From Saccharopolyspora phatthalungensis (GTDB lineage Bacteria; Actinomycetota; Actinomycetes; Mycobacteriales; Pseudonocardiaceae): 64,000 nt of DNA. The notes under the pieces are model-generated. The model did no database searches. It was not told the origin of the DNA and saw nothing but the letters and a program-made list of their open reading frames with translations. The position numbers and the translations under genes were made by a program. Of the stretch, positions 23,588 through 35,500 are shown one piece after another (the stretch's first letter is position 1; the number at the start of each line of letters is the position of its first letter). The stretch spans positions 1,054,001-1,118,000 of the forward strand of contig NZ_JACHIW010000002.1 of assembly GCF_014203395.1 (NCBI RefSeq). Direction: 5' to 3'.

Positions 23588-26500
23588 ATGCCTCGGTGCG
23601 ACGCCAAGCAGCAGGAGTTCGAGTCGGCATACGATGGCCCGATCGCGATTGTCGGAATTTCCTGCCGACTCCCCCATGCTCCGCGCCCCGACGACTTCTG
23701 GCAGCTGCTGCGTGACGGCGCGGACGCGATCACGGAGACACCGTGGGACCGCTGGGACGGCAATGAGTTCTTCGGACTCGACGAGTCCGCACCGTGGCGG
23801 GAATGCCTGCGGCGCGGGGGTTTCCTGCCTCGGGTGGACGAGTTCGACGCGGATTTCTTCGGCATCTCGCCACGGGAAGCGACCGAGATGGACCCCCGGC
23901 AACGCCTCGCCCTGGAACTGAGCTGGGAGGCGTGGGAGGATGCCGGAGTCCTGCCCGAGCGGCTCCGGGGGAGCCGAACCGGCGTGTTCCTGGGGGCGAT
24001 CTGGGACGACTACGCCACCATGCTCTACCGGCGTCGTGCGGACAGCATCACCCACCACACGATCACGGGCTCGCACCGGAGCATCATCGCCAACCGCATC
24101 TCCTACCACTACGGGATCGCGGGCCCGAGCATGGTCGTCGACACCGGCCAGTCTTCGTCGCTGGTGGCCGTCCATCTCGCCTGCGAGAGCCTGCGGCGCG
24201 GGGAATCGACTTTGGCCTTGGCCGGCGGTGTCAATCTCAACCTCTCGCCCGAAAGCTTCGTCGTGGCCGCACGCTCCGGCGCCCTGTCTCCGGACGGCCG
24301 CTGCTACGCCTTCGACGCCCGGGCGAACGGCTACGTCCGTGGCGAGGGAGCCGGGCTGGTCGTGCTCAAGCGGCTCTCCCAGGCCGTCTCCGACGGTGAT
24401 CGCGTCTACGGTGTCATCCTCGGCGGAGCGACGAACAACGGCGGTGCCGACGCGGGGCTCACGGTACCCAGTCAGCAGGCTCAGGAAGAGGTTCTCCGAC
24501 TCGCCTACGAGTGCGCCGGCACGGACCCGGCCGACGTGCAGTACGTCGAAGTACATGGCACCGGGACGAAACTGGGCGACCCCATCGAAGCCGCCGCGCT
24601 CGGCGCGGTCGTCGGCAACGCGCCCGGCCGTCGCCACCCGCTGCTCGTCGGGTCCGTCAAGACCAACATCGGCCACCTGGAAGGCGCCGCGGGCGTCGCG
24701 GGCCTACTCAAGGTCGTGCTGTCCCTGACGCACGGACGGATTCCGCCGAATCCGCGCTTCGAGACCCCGAATCCCGAAATCCCGCTGGACGCCCTGAACC
24801 TGACGGTCCAACGATCGCTGACGGACTGGCCCGTTCCCGACCAACCGCTGCTGGCCGGGGTGAGTTCCTTCGGCATCGGCGGCGCCAATTGCCATCTCGT
24901 GGTAGCGGCAGCGCCGACGGTGGCAGCCGACACACCCGCGGACTCGACAAGTCCTGCCGTGCTGCCATGGACGATCTCCGGGCGGAGTCCACAGACCTTG
25001 GCCGACCAGGCCAGTCGCCTGCGGACGCATCTCGCGGACCACCCCGAACTCGCCCTTGCCGACATCGGATATTCGCTCGCCACCACCCGGACCGGCTTCA
25101 GGCATCGAGCGGTACTGGTCGCCGAGGATCGGCAATCGTTTCTCGACACGCTCGATGTGCTCGCCGACGGCAAGAGCGGGCCCGGCATGGCACGGGGAGT
25201 CGCGCGGCCGGGAAAGGTCGCCTTCCTGCTACCCGGGCAAGGAGCGCAGCGACCGCGCATGGGACTGGAAATGTACGGGTGTTTTCCGGTCTTCGCGCGG
25301 TCTTTCGACGAGACTAGTTCGTTACTGGACAACCACTTGGAACGCCCGCTTCGCGAAATCGTGTTCGGCGACGAGGGATCGCCGGAGGCGGCGCTGCTCG
25401 ACCAGACGTCGTACACGCAGGCTGCCGTGTTCGCGATCGAGGTGGCGCTGTTCCGACTCGCTGAGCATGTCGGCCTGCGCCCCGACTTCCTCCTGGGCCA
25501 TTCGATCGGTGAACTCGCCGCCGCACACCTCGCCGGTGTCCTGTCGCTGGAAGACTCCTGCACCTTGGTCGCCGCTCGTGGCCGCCTGATGCAGCAGCTC
25601 GCGTCGGACGGCGCGATGGTGGCGCTCCAGGCCACAGAGGAGGAAGTGCTGCCGTTGCTGCGCGGCGAGCCGGCATCGATCGCCGCGGTGAACAGCCCGA
25701 TGGCCGTCGTGGTCTCCGGGGACGAACACGCGGCTGAGCGGATCGCTGCGCACTTCGAGAAGATCGGCCGCAAGACAACCTGGTTGAATGTCAGCCACGC
25801 GTTCCACTCGGCGAAGATGGAACCGATGCTGCAAAGCCTCGTCGACACCGCTCGGGGTCTGACCTTTCACCCACCGCTCATCCCGGTCGTCTCCAATGTC
25901 ACCGGAGAGGTCATCCCGGCGGAAGACATCTGTTCGCCCGAGTACTGGGCTCGCCAAGTCAGGCACACCGTCCGGTTCGCCGACGGCGTTCGGTGCCTCG
26001 AAGCGCAAGGTGTCACGCGCTTCCTGGAACTGGGGCCGGACATGGTGCTCGCGGGTGCGGCACGCGACAGCCTCTCGCCCGGGACGAATTCGTTCGTAGT
26101 CGATTCCGCCCAACGCAAGGGACGACCGGAGGCGCACACCTGGCTGTCCGCGCTGGGGAACCTGTTCAGCCACGGCGTCCCGCTCGATTGGGAAGCGGTG
26201 TATGAGCCGTACCATGGTCGCGCGATCCGCCTGCCCACCTACGCTTTTCAACGCGAGAAGTACTGGATCGACTCGGTCCGCACCAACTACTCGCCAGGCA
26301 ACGCGCAAGCGCCGTACCAGGAAGCGGCGGCTCCGGAGCCGGCCGAGCGCTCCATCACGCAAGGCTCGGTGGCCTTGCCAGATCGGGAAACCTCCCTCGC
26401 TGTAGTGCTTGCGGAAGTCGGGTCGGCGCTGGGCTATCCGTCGGGCGCGTCCCCCGAACCGGATCGGACCTTCAAGGATCTCGGGTTGGACTCGCAGACC

Positions 26501-29500
26501 GCGGTGGAGCTCAGCGCTCGCCTGACCGCTGTCACGGGGAAGAACATCCCGACCACAGCATTCTTTTCGCACTCGACACCGGAAAGCCTTGCGGAACACC
26601 TCGCGTCGCAGTCCCCGTCGCGGGTCGACGCCCCGCCCGAGACTCACACCGAGGACGATCCGATCGTCATCGTCGGCATGGCCTGTCGTTACCCGGGCGG
26701 GGCGTCCTCACCGGACCAGCTATGGGAACTCGTGCGCAACGGCGATGCGGCGATCGGCGAGTTCCCCGACAACCGCGGGTGGAACCTGGACGCCCTGTTC
26801 TCCGACGAGGTCGGCGTTCCGGGCAAGTCCTACACCCGGCGGGGCGGGTTCCTCCACGATGCCGACCAGTTCGACCCGGCCTTCTTCGGGATCAGCCACC
26901 GGGAAGCACTGGTCATGGACCCCCAACAGCGATTGCTCGCGGAAACGGCGTGGGAGGCGCTGGAACTGTCCGGTATCGACCCGCTATCGCTTCGGGACAC
27001 CGCAACCGGCGTCTTCGTCGGCGCCACTGACCAGGAGTACGGTCCACGACTTCACCAAGCGCAGGCAGCGCACAGCGGCCACGTCCTGACCGGGAACACG
27101 GTGAGCGTGGTCTCCGGTCGCGTGGCCTATGTACTCGGGTTGCAGGGGCCCGCGGTGACGGTGGACACGGCGTGTTCCTCGTCGTTGGTGGCGGTGCATT
27201 GGGCCTGTCAGTCCTTGCGGCAGGGCGAGTGCACGCTGGCCCTGGCGGGCGGTGTCGCCGTGATGGCGACTCCCGGGATGTTCGTCGAGTTCTCGCGGCA
27301 GCGGGGTTTGGCTCCCGATGGGCGGTGCAAGTCGTTCGCGGCGGCGGCGGACGGCACTGCGTGGTCCGAGGGCGTGGGCGTACTCGTCTTGGAGCGGTTG
27401 TCGGATGCGCGTCGTCATGGGCATCGGGTGTTGGCGGTGGTGCGGGGTTCGGCGGTCAATCAGGATGGTGCGTCGAATGGGTTGACGGCGCCGAATGGTG
27501 TGTCGCAGCAGCGGGTGATCCGGCAGGCGCTGGCCAACGCGGGGTTGTCGGCGGGTGAGGTGGACGCGGTAGAGGCCCACGGCACCGGCACCACGCTAGG
27601 AGACCCGATCGAGGCCGAGGCATTGCTGGCGACCTATGGCCAGGATCGTGGCGCGGATGGTCCGTTGTGGTTGGGGTCGTTGAAGTCCAACATCGGTCAT
27701 GCGCAGGCGGCGGCGGGTGTGGCGGGTGTGATCAAGATGGTGATGGCCCTGCGGCACGGCCAGCTGCCCCGGACCCTGCATGTGGATGAGCCGACGCCGC
27801 ATGTGGACTGGTCGGCGGGTGCGGTGTCGCTACTGACCCAGGCCCGCCCCTGGCCGCAGACGGGACAACCGCGCCGGGCGGGGGTGTCCTCGTTCGGGAT
27901 CTCGGGCACCAACGCGCACCTGATCCTGGAACAGGCCCCCGAGCCCACCGGTGATACACCGGGTGAGGGTTCGCCGAGCGTGGTGGGTGTGGTGCCGTGG
28001 GTGGTGTCGGGCCGGTCCGCGGAGGGTCTGCGGGCCCAGGCGGGGCGGTTGGCTGATTTCGCCGAGCACGGTGCGGGGTTGGTGCCGGCGCAGGTGGGGT
28101 GGTCGTTGGCGGTGACCCGGGCCGCGCTGGAACACCGTGCGGTCGTGCTGGGCACGTCCCGGGAAGAGCTGGTGACTGGTCTGCGGGCCCTGGCTCGGGA
28201 CGAGGAGATCCGGGGTGTGGTGCGCGGTGCCGCGTTGGCGGGTGCGGTAAGTGGTGCGGGCCGGGTGGGGTGGGTGTTTTCCGGTCAGGGCACGCAATGG
28301 TCCGGGATGGGCCGGGAGTTGTCTGAGCGGTTTCCGGTGTTCGCGGAGGCGTTCGAGGAGGTGTGCGCCGGGCTGGATCCTTTGATGCGGGCCGAGCATG
28401 GTGTGCGGGAGGTGGTGTGGTCCGAGCCCGGCTCACCCGAGTCCTCTCTGCTGGGGGAGACGGGGTTCGTTCAGGCGGGGTTGTTCGCGCTCGGGGTGGC
28501 GTTGTCGCGTTTGCTGGATTCTTTCGGGGTGCGGCCGGATGTGGTGGCCGGGCATTCGGTTGGGGAGATCACTGCTGCGTATGTGGCGGGGGTGTGGTCG
28601 TTGCCGGATGCCTGCCGTGTGGTGGCCGCTCGGGCGCGGCTGATGCAGCAGCTCCCCGCCGGGAAGATGGTGTCCATCCGCGCCGGTGAGGACCGGGTGC
28701 GTGCCTTGGTGGAGGGCCGGGAGGCCGAGGTGGGGATCGCGGCGGTCAACACCCCCGCCTCGGTGGTGCTCTCCGGCACCGACACCGCCATCACCCGGAT
28801 CACCGAACAAGCACGACAGCAGGGGCTGAAGACCAAAGCACTGGCGGTCAACCGGGCGTTTCACTCCCCGCTGGTCGAGCCGATGCTGGAGGAATTCCGG
28901 GCCCTACTCGACCAGGTCGACTACCACACGCCGGTGCTGCCGGTGGTGTCCAACCTGACCGGACACCTCGCCGAACCCGAGCGGTTATGCACCCCGGCCT
29001 ACTGGGTCGAACACGTCCGCCACCCCGTCCGGTTCGCCGACGGCGTCCGGACCCTGCACGAGCAGGACGTGAACACCTTCGTCGAACTCGGCCCCGGCAC
29101 CACCCTGTCCGGCATGATCGGCGAAACCCTCCCAGGGGACATGCACACCGCGATTCCCACCCTGCGCAAAAACCAGCCGGAGACCGAAACCGTCCTGACC
29201 GCACTCGCCCACCTGTGGGGCCACGGCATCGAAATGGACTGGACGGCCCTCTACCCAGAAGACACCGCTTCCCGTGTCGAGCTGCCCACCTACGCCTTCC
29301 AGCACGAACGATTCTGGCTACCCCCCAACCCAATAGCCGATGACCTCGGCGATCAACTGTCGAGAAATGGTCTCTCGCGGCGTGATTCGTTGTTCCACCT
29401 CGACTGGGTTACGTTGCCGATGTCGCAGACGGGAGCATCCGAAACCAACCGGCTACTGGCACGTTCGGAGCAGACCGCGACACCGGACGATGGCGATTCC

Positions 29501-32500
29501 TCTTGGCACTGCGCGGAAATGGCGGAGTTGTGCGAGGCGACAGCAGCGAACGATTCGATGCCCGAGTGGGTGCTTCTGCGGGTGCCTGGCCGCGGCTCTA
29601 GCGCCGATGTCCCATCGTTGGCGCAGGACGCCGTTGGGCAAACGTTGCAGCAATTGCAAACATTCTTGCGGGACGCACGGTTCGCCAGTTCACGGCTCGT
29701 CGTGGTAACCCGTGGCGCGGTCGCCGCTGGCGAGGACGAGGTCGTGGACCTGGCCGGCGCCGCATTGTGGGGGCTGGTTCGCTCCGCGCAGTCCGAGCAT
29801 CCGGACCGGTTCGTGCTCGTCGATGTCGACGACGCGGCCGTGGATCTCGGTGCGCTCGCCGATGTGGTTGCTTCGGGTGAGCCCCAGTTCGCGGTGCGGA
29901 ATGCTCAGGTACTGGTGCCTCGACTGGCGCGCGTGCCTTCCGCGAGCGAAGCGGTGCCCTCGCCGTGGGGTCCGGACGGGACCGTGCTGATCACCGGCGG
30001 TACCGGCCTGCTGGGCGGGTTGGTGGCCCGTCACCTCGTGAGCGCTCATGGTGTCCGTGATGTGGTGTTGACTTCCCGCAGGGGGCTGGCGGCCGACGGT
30101 GCACGCGAGCTGGTCGAGGAACTCAGCGAAAAGGGTGCGCGGGTTCGGGTGGTGGCCTGCGATGTGGCCGACCGCCAGGCCGTAGCCGAGCTTTTGGCAG
30201 ACCTCGATGATTCGCAGCCGTTGGCGATTGTTCATGCCGCGGGCACCGCCGACAACGGATTGATCGAGGCGCTGACGCCACAACGATGCGCTGCGGTGTT
30301 TCGGACCAAGGCCCAGGGCGCGTGGAACCTGCATGAGCTCACCGCTGACCGCCCGGTCTCGGCGTTCGTGCTGTTCTCCTCCGCCGCCGCGGTGCTGGTC
30401 AACCCGGGCCAGGGCAACTACGCGGCGGCAAACGCATTCCTGGATGCGCTGGCTCGGTATCGCCGGGGTCTCGGCCTGCCCGGCCAGTCACTGGCTTGGG
30501 GCCTGTGGGAATCAGCAAGCAACATCACCGCCGGACTCGGCCAGGCCGATCGGCATCGCCTCGCCCGGGTCGGACTACAGCCCCTGAGCACCGAATACGG
30601 TTTGACGCTCCTCGACACCGCAACCACCCTGGCCCAACCCAATCTGATTCCGCTCGATGTGGACACGGACGCGTTGCGCACCAGTACCGAAACGCTCCCC
30701 GCTGTCCTACGTGGACTCGTATCCCCTCCGCGTACGGCGAAGACGAACACACTCGGTCGCCGGCTCGCCGGGGCGTCGGCTCAGGAGAAAGAAAAGGTCC
30801 TCCTCGACTTGGTCCGCACCCACACCGGCATCGTCCTGGGTCTTCGGGATCCCGAACGGATCGATAGCCGGATGACCTTCAAGGATCTCGGCTTCGACTC
30901 GTTAATCGCGGTGGAGCTGCGCAACCGGCTCAGCGCCGCGGCCGGGACGCCGCTTCCCTCGACCCTGGTGTTCGATCACCCGACACCGAGCGCCGTGGCG
31001 CGTTGCCTCGGCGAACTCCTCACGGGTGTGTCCGAAAAACCTTCCAGGGAAACCGTTCGGGCGCGGACCGTGGACGAACCCATTGCGATTGTGGGTATCG
31101 GTTGCCGGTTGCCGGGTGGGGTGGGTTCGGCGGAGGAGTTGTGGCGGTTGGTGGATTCGGAGGGGGATGCGATTGGTGGGTTCCCGACGGATCGTGGGTG
31201 GGATCTGGCGGGGTTGTTTCATCCGGATCCGGATCATGCGGGTACGTCGTATGTGCGTGAGGGTGGGTTTTTGTATGATGCGGCGGAGTTCGATGCGGAG
31301 TTTTTCGGGATTTCGCCGCGTGAGGCGACCGCGATGGATCCGCAACAGCGGTTGTTGCTGGAGACCTCGTGGGAGGCGCTGGAACACGCCAACATCGACC
31401 CGCACTCACTGCGCGCACAAGAGGTAGGCGTGTTCCTGGGCGCCTCCTCGCTCGGATACGCAGGCGGGCTCGCCAACCCCAACGAGCAAAGCGAAGGCCA
31501 GGTCTTCACCGGGACTTCAGCGGCCGTCCTGTCCGGTCGTGTGGCGTATGTGTTGGGGTTGGAGGGGCCTGCGGTCACGGTGGATACGGCGTGTTCGTCG
31601 TCGTTGGTGGCGTTGCATTGGGCGTGTCAGTCGTTGCGGCAGGGTGAGTGTTCGGTGGCGTTGGCGGGTGGTGTGACGGTGATGGCCACGCCGGCGTTGT
31701 GGGTGGAGTTTTCCCGGCAGCGGGGTCTGGCTTCTGATGGGCGGTGTAAGGCGTTCGCGGCGGGCGCGGATGGCACTGGCTGGTCGGAGGGGGTGGGGAT
31801 GCTGGTGCTGGAACGTCTTTCGGATGCCCGCCGTCGGGGGCATCGGGTTGTGGGGGTGGTGCGGGGTTCGGCGGTCAATCAGGACGGCGCCTCCAACGGC
31901 CTGACCGCCCCCAACGGACCCGCCCAGCAGCGGGTGATCCGCCAGGCCCTGGCCAACGCGGGGCTTGCGCCCGGTGAGGTGGATGTGGTGGAGGCGCATG
32001 GCACCGGCACCAGGCTGGGTGATCCGATCGAGGCCCAGGCGTTGTTGGCGACCTATGGTCAGGACCGGCCGGCCGATCGTCCGTTGTGGCTGGGATCGTT
32101 GAAGTCCAACATCGGTCATACCCAGGCCGCGGCCGGTGCCGCGGGTGTGATCAAGATGGTGATGGCTCTCCAGCACCAACGGCTGCCCAGGACGTTGCAT
32201 GTGGATGAGCCCACACCGCATGTGGACTGGTCGACGGGTGGGGTGTCGCTTTTGACTCAGGCCCGGTCGTGGCCGCGGGGGCAGCGGCCGCGCCGGGCGG
32301 GGATCTCCTCGTTCGGGGCCAGCGGCACCAACGCCCACCTCATCCTCGAACAACCACCCACAGAAAACCGACCCGACAACACCGACACCCCCACCACCAC
32401 GGCCACGGCTGCTGGTGCGGACGTGGCGGCGTCCAATGTGGACGCAACGGCTGGTGTGGTGGGGTGGGTGGTGTCGGGTGCCTCACCGGCGGGCCTGCGG

Positions 32501-35500
32501 GCCCAAGCACACCGGCTGGCCGCCTTCGCCACCGAGCACCCCGGGCTGGAGGTGGCCCGGGTGGGGCGGGTGCTGGCCACCGGCCGGGCCGCGCTGCCCC
32601 ACCGGGCGGTGGTCCTGGCCACGACCCCGGCCGAGTTCGGCGAGCGGCTTACCGCGCTGGCGCAGGGGCGGGAGAGCACCGGGGTGATCACCGGCACCGC
32701 CCATAACATCGAGGGGGGTGTGGTGCTGGTGTTTCCCGGGCAGGGCACGCAATGGCCCGGCATGGGCCGTGACCTGCTGGATGTCTGCCCGGTGTTCACC
32801 GAGACCATGACCGCCTGCGCCCAGGCCCTGGCCCCCCACACCGACTGGGACCTACTCACCGTCCTGCGCGACCCCACCCAGGAGCCCTGCCTTCAGCGGG
32901 TCGAGGTCCTTCAACCCGTGCTGTGGGCGCTGATGGTGTCCCTGGCCCGGGTCTGGCAATCCCACGGCATCCACCCCACCGCCGTGGTCGGACACTCCCA
33001 GGGCGAGATCGCCGCCGCCTGCGTCGCCGGCGCCCTGTCCCTTGCCGACGGTGCCCGCATCGTGGCCCTGCGCGCCCAAGCACTCCGCGCCCTGTGCGGG
33101 CAGGGTGGAATGGTCTCGGTGGCCCTGCCCCCCGACGACGTCACCCAGCAACTACAACCCTGGCAGGACCGGCTGTCGGTAGCCGTGGTCAACAGCCCCA
33201 CCGCCACCGTGGTCTCCGGCGACCGCGACGCCCTGACCGACTGGGTCCAGCACTGCCGGCAGCAGGGGATACGGACCCGGTGGCTGCCGGTGGACTACGC
33301 CTCCCACAGCCCCCAGATCGACACCGTCACCGACGAGATCACCCACGCCCTGACCGGCATCACCCCCACCCCCGGCGACATCCCCCTGTGCTCCACCGTC
33401 ACCGGCGACTTCCTCGACCACACCGACCTCACCCCCGACTACTGGGCCCGCAACCTCCGCCAACCCGTCCGCTTCGACCACGCCCTACACACCCTGCACA
33501 ACCACGGCCACCACCACTACATCGAAACCAGCCCCCACCCCGTCCTGACCACCGCCATCGACACCACCCTCACCCACCACACCACCCACGAAAACACCAC
33601 CCCCGAAACCAGCACCACACCACTGATCCTGTCCACCCTCACCCAACACCACGGCGACCACCACCAACTCCTCACCACCCTCGCCCACGCCTGGACCCAC
33701 GGACTCCCCATCACCCTCACCCCCACCCCCAACCACCACACCCCCCACCACATCGACCTCCCCACCTACCCCTTCCAACGAAACCGATACTGGCTCAAGC
33801 CTTCGCGTCCCTCGTCCGATCCGAGCGGCCATCCGGTGCTGGCGACTCCTGTCGCGCTAGCAGGCGGCATGGGTTGGCTGGTCACCGGACGGCTCTCCAC
33901 ACAGGACCACCCGTGGTTGGCCGACCACGTCGTGTTCGACACGATCACCGTTCCCGGAGCGGCAATCGCTGAGTGGGCTTGCTGGGCTGCGGAGCAGGCC
34001 GGATGCGCGAGTGTTGACGAGCTGACCCTGCACGCGCCGTTGGTGCTCACCGAGCAGGACGATCTCGCCGTGCAGCTCGTCATCGGCCCCGAGGAATCCG
34101 GTCGGCGCTCTTTGCGGGTCTACTCCTGTCCTCGCGAACTGTCGGCATCCGAAGCGGACTGGGTCTGCCATGCCACGGCCGTAGCATCCCCAGCGGACTG
34201 GCAGGGACACGAGCCCGTGCCACAACATCCCTCCCCAGGCGAGACTCGTATCGAGTTGTCCGGCCGTTATGAGACGCTTGCGGAAAGAGGCTTGCGATAC
34301 GGTCCCGCGTTCCGTGGGCTGCATGCGATGTGGCGGCGTGGGGACGAATTCTTCGGGGAAGTCCTGCTGCCAGACAGGGTTTCGCACGGCCGTTTCGCGA
34401 TGCACCCCGGCGTGCTCGATGCAGTACTGCAGGTGGTCGCCGTTGCGATGGAGGCCGAAGCGGAGCTTGATCCCGGCGTTGTGCTCGCGCCGTTCGAGTG
34501 GGAGGGCGTGAGAATCGGCAAGACCGATTCGGCGCGAATCTCGGTCCACGCGCGGAAACGCGACCGGGGCGGGATGTCGGTCACGGCCACCGATGAGGCG
34601 GGCCGGGTGGTCCTCTCCATCGATTCCTTCGTGCTGCGGCCGGTGACGAGCGAGCTGTGGGAGAAGGCTCGCCGTACTGCGGTTACTCACTCGCTCTTCG
34701 AACTTGCCTGGCTTCCCGCGACTCGTCACAAGGTCGTCGACACGGGCCGGTGGGCTCTGCTGGGCGCCGGGCAGGACGGTGTGGCAAGTCGATTCGACGA
34801 TCTCTTCGAGGCGACGGGTGCGGAATCCTATCCCGATCTCGCCGCGCTGGCCGACGCCGTGGCAGCCGGACGGGATGTCCCCGAGACCGTGGTGTTCCCG
34901 GTGACCTTCCCTGCTCCCATTACCGACGGTGTCGACGCGTTCGACGGCGTCCGTGCCGTGCTCGCGGTGATCCAGGAATGGCTGGCCGACACCCGGTGGA
35001 ATTCGTCGCGTCTCGTGGTGGCCACGCGTGATGCAGTCGCCGCTGGTGCTGAGGCACCTGAGGATCTGGCGGCTGCCGCGGTGTGGGGATTGCTGCGGTC
35101 TGCCCAGACCGAACATCCGGACCGGTTCGGCTTGCTCGACCTCGGATCGAATCGGGTGTCCTCCAGTCTGATCAGCACAGCCCTCACCACGGACGAGCCG
35201 CAGCTCGCGGTATCCCGAGGCGCGCTACTGGTCCCCCGCATGGTTCGGCTTTCCGCCCCAGCCTCGGGAAAAAAGGACCTGCACCGATCATCGCCCCAAG
35301 CCTGGCAATCCGGGACCGTGCTGATCACGGGCGGCGGAACGCTGGGTGCGGCACTTGCCCGGCATCTGGTGCGAACCCACCAAGTTCGCGACATCGTCTG
35401 GGCAAGCCGACGCGGCATCGAGGCCGCAGGTGTGCGGGAGTTGTGCCTGGAACTGTCCGAGCTCGAAGCAAGCGTGGACGTCGTGGCGTGCGACGTGGCT

